Positions 1 through 6,949 of a stretch of DNA of 64,000 nt are shown here, in pieces; position 1 is the first letter of the stretch; every line of letters begins with the position of its first letter. The notes under the pieces were generated by a model. That model was not told the origin of the DNA. It was given only the letters and a program-made list of their open reading frames with translations, and searched no databases. Made by a program: the position numbers and the translations under genes. Source of the DNA: Streptomyces sp. MH60 (GTDB lineage Bacteria; Actinomycetota; Actinomycetes; Streptomycetales; Streptomycetaceae); contig NZ_MULI01000010.1 in NCBI RefSeq assembly GCF_002939385.1, positions 62,001 through 126,000 of the forward strand, read 5' to 3'.

Positions 1-634
1 ACGAGTGCTTGCGCTCGGCGAACGCCGGCACGCACAGCTCCAGCACCACCATCACCAGGAACAGCCAGCCGCGGCCGCCCTCCGGCAGGAACAGCAGCCC
101 CAGCCAGCCGATCTGGCAGAGCAGCACGCCGACCGAGTATCTCCGGGCCATGGTGCTCTCCGGCGGTGCCGCGAACCGGCCCGCCCTGAGCCACTGCGTC
201 GCCAGGGCGACCCGCATGATCACGTAGCCGATGACGACGGCCACCCAGTCGTGGTCCTCGAAGGCCCGGGAGACCCCGGCCGCCAGGACCAGCACACCGG
301 CGATCTGGAGCAGCGTGACGACCCGGTAGAGGACGTCGTCGTTGTCGTAGGCCGAGGCGAACCAGGTGAAGTTCATCCACGCCCACCAGATGGCGAAGAA
401 GACCATCGCGTAGTTGAGGACGCCCTCGCCGGCATGCCCCTCGGCGACGGAGTGCACCAGCTGGACGCCCGCCTGGGCGATGGCGACGACGAAGCAGAGG
501 TCGAAGAAGAGCTCCAGCGGCGTGGCGACGCGGTGCGGTTCGTGCCGGTGGCGGGCTTTCAGCCGGCGCACCGGAGGGTGGCTGTCGGGCGGCGGCCCGG
601 CGGGCGCGCTCGCGGAAGAGGAACTGGACATCAT
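1..634 (-). CDS. Low temperature requirement protein A (LtrA) family membrane protein, partial
   Basis: The reverse strand is open from 634 to the left edge, so the C-terminus lies outside the window. The N-terminal part has a short polar leader, then RVATPLELFFDLCFVVAIAQ, the hallmark opening of the LtrA family, followed by several hydrophobic segments and an FAIWWAW stretch typical of these multi-pass proteins. Two consecutive ATG codons (634 and 631) follow a GGGAG ribosome site, so either may be the start. LtrA proteins are integral membrane proteins of unclear biochemical role. The gene is divergent from the 58-aa gene that starts at 742. The family call is firm; the physiological role is unknown. 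Confidence 0.85.
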   Translation of the reverse strand, partial: MMSSSSSASAPAGPPPDSHPPVRRLKARHRHEPHRVATPLELFFDLCFVVAIAQAGVQLVHSVAEGHAGEGVLNYAMVFFAIWWAWMNFTWFASAYDNDDVLYRVVTLLQIAGVLVLAAGVSRAFEDHDWVAVVIGYVIMRVALATQWLRAGRFAAPPESTMARRYSVGVLLCQIGWLGLLFLPEGGRGWLFLVMVVLELCVPAFAERKHS

Positions 635-741
635 GGCTCCCAGCACAGCAGAGACGGTGCGGACGTGCTTGCGGACCCCCACCGCCGGGACGAGCGGGGC
701 GGACGGGACGTCGCCCACGGGGCGAGCCGTACCCTGGGAGC

Positions 742-918
742 ATGAGTACCACCCCCGAACCCGAGCCCCGCGCGCCCAGGCCCGCACTGGTCTTCGACGA
801 CCCGCTGGACCAGCAGAGCTCGGACGACACCGACCGCGGCTGGGGCGAGCGGCCCGAGGGCGACAGCGCGGCCGACCTGAAGCGCTTCCTCGACGAGAAG
901 CCGCCCCACCACCTGTGA
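742..918 (+). CDS. Small acidic conserved protein (58 aa)
   Basis: ATG at 742 opens a 58-codon frame ending with TGA at 916-918. The product starts MSTTPEPEPRAPRPALVF and is hydrophilic, rich in Asp, Glu, Pro and Arg, with no membrane segment. It ends in a short helix-like stretch (ADLKRFLDEKPP). Third-position GC fits a real gene, and it fills the gap between divergent ltrA and convergent mscL, with only 16 bp to the mscL stop. I recognise no domain and assign no function. GGGAG lies immediately upstream of the ATG, so spacing is tight. Confidence 0.6.
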   Translation: MSTTPEPEPRAPRPALVFDDPLDQQSSDDTDRGWGERPEGDSAADLKRFLDEKPPHHL

Positions 919-934
919 ACCGCGGACGCGAGCG

Positions 935-1405
935 CTACGAGCGGTCGTGTCCCGAACCGCGCTGGGCGACCAGCGCGTCGCGGATCTCCTTGAGCACCTC
1001 CAGCTCGGAGACCTCGATGACCTCCTCGGCGCTCTCCTTCGCCTTGCGGCGGGCCTCCTGCCGGGCCAGGTACTTCGACATGGGCAGCACCATCAGGAAG
1101 TAGACGACGGCCGCGGTGATCAGGAACGTGAGGGTGGCACCCAGCACGTGGCCCCACAGGATCCGCACGCCCGTCGCGCTGTCGCCGGTCCCGGTGCACG
1201 GGCCCTTCAGACAGGAACTGTAGCTGTCCAGGCTCTGCGTGCCGAACGCCCCGACCAGCGGGTTGATGACCCCCTCCACCACCGAGTTGACGATCTTGGT
1301 GAAGGCGGCGCCGATGACGACCGCCACCGCCAGGTCGATGACGTTGCCGCGCATCAGGAAGGCCTTGAAGCCCTGCCAGACGCTCGGCTCCTTCTTCTCG
1401 CTCAC
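935..1405 (-). CDS. mscL: Large-conductance mechanosensitive channel MscL
   Basis: MscL is the homopentameric inner-membrane safety valve that opens at high membrane tension during hypo-osmotic shock. The GTG at 1405 is preferred because AGGAG lies 10 bases upstream; an ATG at 1444 would add an unlikely leader. The 156-aa product has the amphipathic N-terminal helix (WQGFKAFLMRGNVIDLAV), TM1 at about residues 22-46, a periplasmic loop with two cysteines (SSCLKGPC), TM2 near 83-108 and a charged C-terminal helix (SELEVLKEIRDAL). E. coli MscL is 136 aa; the extra length is in the loop. The loop cysteines could form a disulfide, which is inference. Confidence 0.95.
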   Translation of the reverse strand: MSEKKEPSVWQGFKAFLMRGNVIDLAVAVVIGAAFTKIVNSVVEGVINPLVGAFGTQSLDSYSSCLKGPCTGTGDSATGVRILWGHVLGATLTFLITAAVVYFLMVLPMSKYLARQEARRKAKESAEEVIEVSELEVLKEIRDALVAQRGSGHDRS

Positions 1406-1516
1406 GGTGGGAGCACTCCTCGCTTGAACAGGTGTAGGAACCAAACGCTCCGCAACCTACGACAGCGTTGGGCCGTCCTGTCCAATCCGATCCCTCGAAC
1501 GAACGACTTGACCGGC

Positions 1517-2155
1517 TCAGCACAGGGTCACCGCCAGCCGTTCCGTGGTAGCCGCGCCCACCAGCCGGTGGGCGGTGGCGCGCGGCACCGAGACGACGAC
1601 CAGCGCCCCGCCCGCCGACGGATCCGCCACGGGCTCCGGCACCTTCGTCACCCGCACACCGCGCGCGAGCACGGAGGCGTCGCCCGCACCGCCGTCGCCG
1701 GTCGCGACGACGTCGACCCGGTCGCCCGGCCTGAGCAGCCGCACCGTGCCCGCGTCGGCGATGCGCACCGGCGCCGCCACGAGCCGGGTGCCGTGCCGCT
1801 CGCCCACGGGATCGGCCACCGGGTGTCCGCGAGCCCGTCGCGTGTCCTGCCCGCCGGTCCCCGGATGCGGGCCCGCCGCCACCAGCGCGGCGGCGGTGAC
1901 CGCGAGTCCGGCGGCCAGGGCACGCCGTCGGTGCGCCACGAGCCGGTGCAGGGCACGGTGCCCGCCGCGCACCCGCACCGGCGCGAAGTGCGGCACCTCG
2001 CGGGTGGGCGGGGCGTCGGTGCCGGGCGGAAGCGGGGGAGCGACCGAGGAGGGCAGGGCGGGACGGAACACGGTGACCACCACCTGTGACGAGGGACCGG
2101 CTTGCGCTCCCACGATGAGGCTTCTCGCCGCGTCCCGCCGAAGCCCGTGGATCAC
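1517..2155 (-). CDS. SAF-domain, RcpC/CpaB-like protein
   Basis: The 212-aa product has a proline-rich cytoplasmic N-terminus, one membrane segment near residues 78-95 (RRALAAGLAVTAAALVAAG), and an extracytoplasmic domain. That domain contains the SAF-like core, with VRIADAGTVRLLRPGDRVDVVAT followed by a VVVSVPRATAHRLVGA end. This resembles the RcpC/CpaB family of Flp-pilus assembly proteins. No other pilus genes are visible nearby, so a pilus role is not supported by context. An internal GTG start (VVVTVFRPAL) is possible. It lies downstream of the methylthioadenosine phosphorylase gene on the same strand. Confidence 0.75.
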   Translation of the reverse strand: MIHGLRRDAARSLIVGAQAGPSSQVVVTVFRPALPSSVAPPLPPGTDAPPTREVPHFAPVRVRGGHRALHRLVAHRRRALAAGLAVTAAALVAAGPHPGTGGQDTRRARGHPVADPVGERHGTRLVAAPVRIADAGTVRLLRPGDRVDVVATGDGGAGDASVLARGVRVTKVPEPVADPSAGGALVVVSVPRATAHRLVGAATTERLAVTLC

Positions 2156-2182
2156 CCACCGGTTGTGGACAACTCCCTCACC

Positions 2183-2197
2183 GGAACGGGCCGTTCC
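2183..2197. other. Inverted repeat between two reverse-strand genes
   Basis: GGAACGG-G-CCGTTCC is a perfect 7-1-7 inverted repeat in the 66-bp gap after the phosphorylase stop and before the RcpC-like start. There is no T tract, so it may be a weak terminator or an operator for the downstream gene. Confidence 0.35.
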
Positions 2198-2221
2198 AAG
2201 TCCCGTCCCCGCCCGCGGCCC

Positions 2222-3094
2222 CTACGGCAGCGCGATCCCCGGATCCATCCCGCCCAGCGCCGTCCCGCACGGGCAGTCCCGCTCCCCGGTCGCCGGCAGC
2301 GCGGCCACCGCGTCGAACAGCACGCCCCGCAGCCGGTCCACGTTCGCCGCGAACACCCGCAGCACCTCCTCGTGCGAGACGCCCTCGCCGCTCTCGGCGC
2401 CCGCGTCGAGGTCGGTCACGAGGGTCAGCGAGGTGTAGCAGAGCTCCAGCTCACGGGCGAGGGCCGCCTCCGGGTGGCCGGTCATGCCCACCACCGACCA
2501 GCCCTGCGCCCGGTGCCACAGGGACTCCGCGCGGGTCCCGAAGCGGGGCCCCTCGACCACGACCAGGGTGCCGCCGTCGACGGGTTCCCAGTCCTGACCC
2601 CGGGCCGCCTTCAGCGCGGCGGCCCGCCCGGTGGGGCAGTACGGGTCGGCCAGCGACACGTGCACCACGTTGGGCACCGAGCCGTCGGGCATCGGCAGCC
2701 CGTCGAAGTAGGTCGACGGGCGGGACTTCGTGCGGTCGACGAACTGGTCCGGCACCAGCAGCGTGCCCGGCCCGTACTCGGGGCGCAGGCCGCCGACGGC
2801 GCACGGGCCGAAGACCTGGCGCGCGCCCACCGAGCGCAGCGCCCACAGATTGGCGCGGTAGTTGATCCGGTGCGGCGGCAGATGGTGGCCGCGGCCGTGC
2901 CGGGGGAGGAAGGCGACCCGCCGGCCGGCGACCTCGCCGAGGAAGAGGGAGTCGCTGGGCGGCCCGTACGGGGTGTCCACCCGGACCTCGGTGACGTCGT
3001 CGAGGAACGAGTAGAACCCGGAGCCGCCGATCACGCCGATCTCGGCCTGCACATTCTCGGCCTGCGCGTTCCGGGCCGTCACCTTGTTCGCCAT
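2222..3094 (-). CDS. mtnP: S-methyl-5'-thioadenosine phosphorylase
   Basis: This enzyme phosphorolyses methylthioadenosine to adenine and methylthioribose-1-phosphate in methionine salvage. The 290-aa product begins with about 17 linker residues and then IGVIGGSGFY, the phosphate-binding loop of the PNP/MTAP family. It also has RHGRGH, YRANLWAL and VVVEGPRFGTRAES. The base-recognition region reads VTDLDAG. Aspartates here, rather than the asparagine of inosine/guanosine phosphorylases, favour 6-aminopurine substrates (family knowledge). Length matches the family. A CPC motif near the C-terminus is notable. The family is certain; substrate preference between methylthioadenosine and related nucleosides is inferred. 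Confidence 0.92.
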   Translation of the reverse strand: MANKVTARNAQAENVQAEIGVIGGSGFYSFLDDVTEVRVDTPYGPPSDSLFLGEVAGRRVAFLPRHGRGHHLPPHRINYRANLWALRSVGARQVFGPCAVGGLRPEYGPGTLLVPDQFVDRTKSRPSTYFDGLPMPDGSVPNVVHVSLADPYCPTGRAAALKAARGQDWEPVDGGTLVVVEGPRFGTRAESLWHRAQGWSVVGMTGHPEAALARELELCYTSLTLVTDLDAGAESGEGVSHEEVLRVFAANVDRLRGVLFDAVAALPATGERDCPCGTALGGMDPGIALP

Positions 3095-3127
3095 GCCCGC
3101 ACCCTAACCGCCCCGCACCACGCCGAG

Positions 3128-3155
3128 GACCCCGTCGTCGGACGACGACAGGGTC
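3128..3155 (-). terminator. Hairpin between fmdB-like and mtnP genes
   Basis: GACCC-C-GTCGTC and GACGAC-A-GGGTC form an 11-bp stem with one mismatch and a GGAC loop. It sits between the FmdB-like stop (3197) and the mtnP start (3094) on the reverse strand. There is no clear U tract, as is common in Streptomyces terminators. Confidence 0.45.
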
Positions 3156-3196
3156 TCGTAAGGAAGGGGTCCCGTGCGGGCGGGCAGAAGCGGGTG

Positions 3197-3520
3197 CTAC
3201 GCGGCGGTGGAGCCCGCGGAGGAGCTGCCGGAACCCGAGGAGGACGACGAGGACGACGACGAACCCGAGTCCGAGGACGACGAAGAAGCCGAGGACGAGG
3301 CCGCCTTCGAGGACGACGACGCCGGCGAGCTGCTCGACGAGCTGCCGCGGCTGTCGTTGCGGTAGAAACCGGAGCCCTTGAAGACGATGCCGACCGCCGA
3401 GAACACCTTCTTCAGGCGGCCCTGGCAGTTCGGGCATTCGGTGAGGGCGTCATCGGTGAACTTCTGCACCGCCTCGAGGCCCTCGCCGCACTCGGTGCAC
3501 TGGTACTGGTACGTCGGCAC
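3197..3520 (-). CDS. FmdB-family zinc-ribbon protein with serine-rich tail
   Basis: The GTG at 3520 follows AGGAGG by seven bases. Residues 1-55 form the FmdB zinc ribbon: MPTYQYQCTECGEGLE with a first CxxC, then CPNCQG with a second, then LKKVFSAVGIVFKGSGFYRND. From about residue 58 to the end the chain is almost only Ser, Gly, Ala and Asp, in long serine runs, a low-complexity tail. FmdB was named for being downstream of formamidase; its role is unknown, and many annotations call it a putative regulatory protein. The ribbon is secure. The tail is unusually pure and may be disordered. Confidence 0.9.
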   Translation of the reverse strand: MPTYQYQCTECGEGLEAVQKFTDDALTECPNCQGRLKKVFSAVGIVFKGSGFYRNDSRGSSSSSSPASSSSKAASSSASSSSSDSGSSSSSSSSSGSGSSSAGSTAA

Positions 3521-3587
3521 TGTCTTCCTCCTGGCACTCTCACTCGATGAGTGCTAACGACGGTCTATAGTGACCTATTCCTCGGGA

Positions 3588-4853
3588 TCAGTCCACTGCG
3601 GCGGGCGCGCGGTGACCGACACCACGTGCGACCGTGCGGCCGTGGGACCGCGGCGCCAGCCGCGAGCGCAGCGCCACCAGGACCGCCAGCGCCAGGACCG
3701 TGCCGCCCATCGGCACCAGGAATCCGGCGCCGTCCCAGAACCGGTCCTCCAGCTGTCCGGCGACGGTCACGGCCGCCGCCTGGCCCAGTGCGACGGCACC
3801 GGTCAGCCAGGTGAAGGCCTCGGTGCGGGCGCCCGCCGGGACCAGGCCCTCGACCAGGGTGTAGCCGGTGACGATGGCGGGCGCGACACACATGCCGACC
3901 AGCAGACCGAGGCCCGCAAGGACGAGCACCGAGTGCGCGGCCCACAGGCCGGACGCGGTCAGTGCGAGAGCGGCGTAGCCGACCAGGAGGCGCTGCTGCG
4001 GGGCCACCTTCCAGGCGATGGCGCCGCAGGCCAGGCCGGAGATCATGTTGCCCGCCGCGAAGACGCCGTACAGGACGCCGTTCAGACCGGGCTCGCCGAT
4101 CGACTCGGTGAATGCCGCCAGCGACACCTGCATGCCGCCGAAGACGGAACCGATGCCCAGGAAGGCGACGATCAGCACCCGCACGCCGGGGACCCGCAGC
4201 GCGGAAACGTGCTCCACGCGCGCGTGGCCGCCGTCGGCGCCGCCGACCTGCGGCTGGGTGCTCTTCTGCGCGGCGAACAGCAGACCGCCCACCAGGGTGA
4301 GCGCGGCCTCCGTGACCAGGCCCGCGGCGGGGTCGACGGCGGTGCACAGGGCGGTCGCCAGCAGCGGGCCGAGGACGAAGGTCAGCTCGTCGGTGACGGA
4401 CTCGAAGGCGGCCGCCGTGCTCATCAGGGGGGAGTCCTTGAGCGTCACCGCCCAGCGGGCCCGCACCATGGGCCCGACCTGCGGCACCGAGGCACCGGTG
4501 GGCACCGCCGCGAGGAACAGCGCCCACAGGGGCGCGTCCGTGAGCGCGAGGGCGGTCAGGGTCAGGCCGGACGCCGTGTGCACGAGCACGCCGGGCAGCA
4601 GGACGGCGCGCTGGCCGTAACGGTCGGCGAGCCGGCCGCTGTACGGGGCGAACACGGCCATCGAGACGCCGGTGACGGCCGCGGCGGCGCCGGCGACGCC
4701 GTAGGAGCCGGTGGTGTGCTGCACCAGCAGCACGATGGAGAGCGTGAGCATGGCGAACGGCTGGCGAGCCGCGAAGCCGGGGAGCAGGAACGTCCAGGCG
4801 CCGCGGGTGCGCAGCAGCTGCCCGTATCCCGGACGGGTGACCGTGGATGCCAC
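3588..4853 (-). CDS. Major facilitator superfamily transporter
   Basis: A 421-aa, roughly 12-helix membrane protein. The cytoplasmic loop 2-3 signature is visible as YSGRLADRYGQRAVLLPG, and the second half begins near VPGVRVLIVAFLGIG. Most of the chain is Ala/Val/Leu-rich helices. The GTG at 4853 (VASTVTRPGYGQLLRTRG) is preferred because AAAGG lies upstream and because the longer frame from ATG 4964 adds a polar leader unlike a transporter N-terminus. Substrate is unknown; drug or metabolite efflux is a usual guess for this type. It is monocistronic by position, with the antiporter 5' end oriented the same way about 250 bp upstream. Confidence 0.88.
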   Translation of the reverse strand: MASTVTRPGYGQLLRTRGAWTFLLPGFAARQPFAMLTLSIVLLVQHTTGSYGVAGAAAAVTGVSMAVFAPYSGRLADRYGQRAVLLPGVLVHTASGLTLTALALTDAPLWALFLAAVPTGASVPQVGPMVRARWAVTLKDSPLMSTAAAFESVTDELTFVLGPLLATALCTAVDPAAGLVTEAALTLVGGLLFAAQKSTQPQVGGADGGHARVEHVSALRVPGVRVLIVAFLGIGSVFGGMQVSLAAFTESIGEPGLNGVLYGVFAAGNMISGLACGAIAWKVAPQQRLLVGYAALALTASGLWAAHSVLVLAGLGLLVGMCVAPAIVTGYTLVEGLVPAGARTEAFTWLTGAVALGQAAAVTVAGQLEDRFWDGAGFLVPMGGTVLALAVLVALRSRLAPRSHGRTVARGVGHRAPAAVD

Positions 4854-5101
4854 GGCCCGTGCCTTTCTGCCGCCTGGTAGCGCGAGCCCCGCTTCGTGTG
4901 GTCGTCGTGCGGGAGCGCCGAGAGCTGTCCACTTGCGCGGACTGCGGTAGATGCCGGAGCCCACGGGGATGAGGGGGCGATCCGACCGCCATACGGTCGC
5001 GCCAGCTCTGCTTCAGACAGAGGTGGTTCGATCAGGTGCGGCCTTCATCGTACAGGGGACAGGACGGGTGCGGCCTGTGAAAGGGGGCACCCCTCGTACG
5101 G

Positions 5102-6619
5102 TCACCTGCGATTGCCGCGGGCGTCTTCCGTACCCCCGGTGCCCAGCCAGCCGGCCAGCTTGCCGCCGTGGCCGACCGCGCGCAGCCGCGCCTCGGCGGC
5201 GTCCCGGACCGGGTCCGTGGCGACCACCAGGAGTTCGTCGCCGCGGCGCAGCCCCGTGGTCGGCAGCGGTACGAAGGACGTTCCGTCGCGGACGACGAGG
5301 GTGACGGCGGCCCCGGTGGGCAGCCGCAGCTCGCTGACCTCGACGCCGTGCATCTTCGAGCCCTCGGGGATCGTCACCGACAGCAGATGGCCGCGCAGCC
5401 GCTCCAGGGGAGCGGACTCGATGCCGAGGTCGGCCGCCTCGTCGCCCTTGCCCAGGTGCAGCTGGCGGGCCAGCCACGGCAGCGTCGGCCCCTGGACCAG
5501 GGTGTAGACGACGACCAGGACGAAGACGATGTTGAAGATGCGGTGGCTGCCCGTGACGCCCTCCACCATGGGGATCGTCGCCAGGATGATGGGCACCGCG
5601 CCGCGCAGCCCGGCCCACGACATCAGCGCCTGCTCCTGCCACGGCACCCGGAACGGCACCAGGCACAGTACGACGCTCAGCGGCCGCGCGACCATGGTGA
5701 GCACCAGTCCGATGACCAGGGCGGGCAGGATGTCGTCGCCCAGCTCGTGCGGGGTGACCAGCAGGCCGAGCAGGACGAACATGCCGATCTGGGCGAGCCA
5801 GCCGAGTCCGTCGGCGAATCCCCGGGTGGCGGGCCAGTGCGGCAGCCGCGCGTTGCCCATGACCATCGAGGCGAGGTAGACGGCCAGGAAGCCGCTGCCG
5901 TGGGCCATCGCGCCGGCCGCGTAGGCGGCGATGGCGATCGACATGACGGCGATGGGGTAGAGGCCGGAGGCGGGCAGCGCCACGTGCTTCAGTCCCCACG
6001 ACCCCAGCCAGCCGATCGCGAGTCCGATGGCCGCGCCGATGGCCAGCTCCAGGGCGATCTCGCCGATGAGCACGTACCAGTGCTCGATCGGGCCGGCCGT
6101 GGAGAAGGCGACCACGAGGATGACCACCGGGGCGTCGTTGAAGCCGGACTCGGCCTCCAGCGTGCCCGTTATCCGCGTGGGCAGCGGAATCCGGCGCAGC
6201 ACGGAGAAGACGGCCGCGGCGTCCGTGGAGGAGACCACGGCCCCGACGATCAGCGCCTGCCGCCATTCCAGCCCGGTCAGGTAGTGCGCGCCCGCCGCGG
6301 TCACGCCGACGCTCACCGCGACCCCGCCCAGGGCCAGCGCGGAGGCGGCCGGGAGGGCCGGTTTCGCCTCCTTCCACTTCGTGCCGAGCCCGCCCTCGGC
6401 CAGGATCACCACGAGGGCCCCGTAGCCGATGACCTGGACCAGTTCGGCGTTGTCGAACTTGATGTCGCCGATGCCGTCCTGGCCCATGGCGACACCGATG
6501 GCCAGGTAGACGAGCAGGCTGGGGAGCCCGCTGCGCGAGGAGATCCGGACCGCCGCCACGGCGATGAGCAGGACGAGCGAGCAGACGAGCAGGAGCTGGT
6601 TGAGGTGGTGGACAGTCAG
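5102..6619 (-). CDS. Potassium (or sodium)/proton antiporter, CPA1 family with TrkA-C domain
   Basis: An approximately 505-aa membrane antiporter of the NhaP2/CvrA type, exchanging cytoplasmic K+ or Na+ for H+. The transmembrane part carries the conserved VSSTDAAAVFSVL and SGFNDAPVVILV stretches holding the ion-binding acidic residues. After about residue 400 comes a soluble RCK/TrkA-C-like domain (SKMHGVEVSELRLPTGAAVTLVVRDG) that would sense a ligand. No ATG or GTG gives a good N-terminus. CTG at 6619 (LTVHHLNQLLLV), with GGAAGGG upstream, fits the family start; ATG at 6742 would add about 41 implausible residues. Ion specificity is inferred. Confidence 0.9.
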   Translation of the reverse strand: MTVHHLNQLLLVCSLVLLIAVAAVRISSRSGLPSLLVYLAIGVAMGQDGIGDIKFDNAELVQVIGYGALVVILAEGGLGTKWKEAKPALPAASALALGGVAVSVGVTAAGAHYLTGLEWRQALIVGAVVSSTDAAAVFSVLRRIPLPTRITGTLEAESGFNDAPVVILVVAFSTAGPIEHWYVLIGEIALELAIGAAIGLAIGWLGSWGLKHVALPASGLYPIAVMSIAIAAYAAGAMAHGSGFLAVYLASMVMGNARLPHWPATRGFADGLGWLAQIGMFVLLGLLVTPHELGDDILPALVIGLVLTMVARPLSVVLCLVPFRVPWQEQALMSWAGLRGAVPIILATIPMVEGVTGSHRIFNIVFVLVVVYTLVQGPTLPWLARQLHLGKGDEAADLGIESAPLERLRGHLLSVTIPEGSKMHGVEVSELRLPTGAAVTLVVRDGTSFVPLPTTGLRRGDELLVVATDPVRDAAEARLRAVGHGGKLAGWLGTGGTEDARGNRR

Positions 6620-6949
6620 CGGCCGTTCCCTTCCCTGGCGCACAGCATGAAGCACAGCGCGGACGAGCGCGCCCGCTCGGCGCGCGAGGCGTACACCGGC
6701 GCACCCCCTATGGCACACGAATCCGCCGTGCTCTGCGGGCAACTACTTCGTTACCTTACCTAACTCTTGACGCTTTCTTGACGCTCGGCTTGGCAAGATC
6801 GAACGCTCGTGCGTCCCGGTACCCGACTCCGCGTCAAGGCGGCGCCGGGTCTGCGCCTACAGTTGCTCCAGCGCTCGGCGCTCAGCGCTCAGCCTCCGTA
6901 CGAAGCACAGCCCGCCCCTGCCGCTCGTGTTAGGACAGCAAGGACAGCG
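6620..6949. promoter_or_regulatory. Divergent intergenic region, antiporter / amidase
   Basis: This 330-bp stretch separates the two divergent genes and must hold both promoters. A near-direct repeat, CTTGACGCT, occurs twice at about 6766-6785, and each copy contains a TTGACG that could serve as a -35. I see no convincing -10 at normal spacing from either copy, so no promoter is called exactly. No gene is supported here. Confidence 0.35.

Noticed and set aside
3174..3365. Asp/Glu-rich 63-codon forward frame
   Set aside because: Exact antisense of the serine-rich tail of the FmdB-like gene; Ser codons read backward as Asp/Glu.
6751..6765. TTACCTTACCTAAC resembling an iron-box (DmdR) half site
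   Set aside because: Only one half agrees with the palindromic consensus; the other half does not match.
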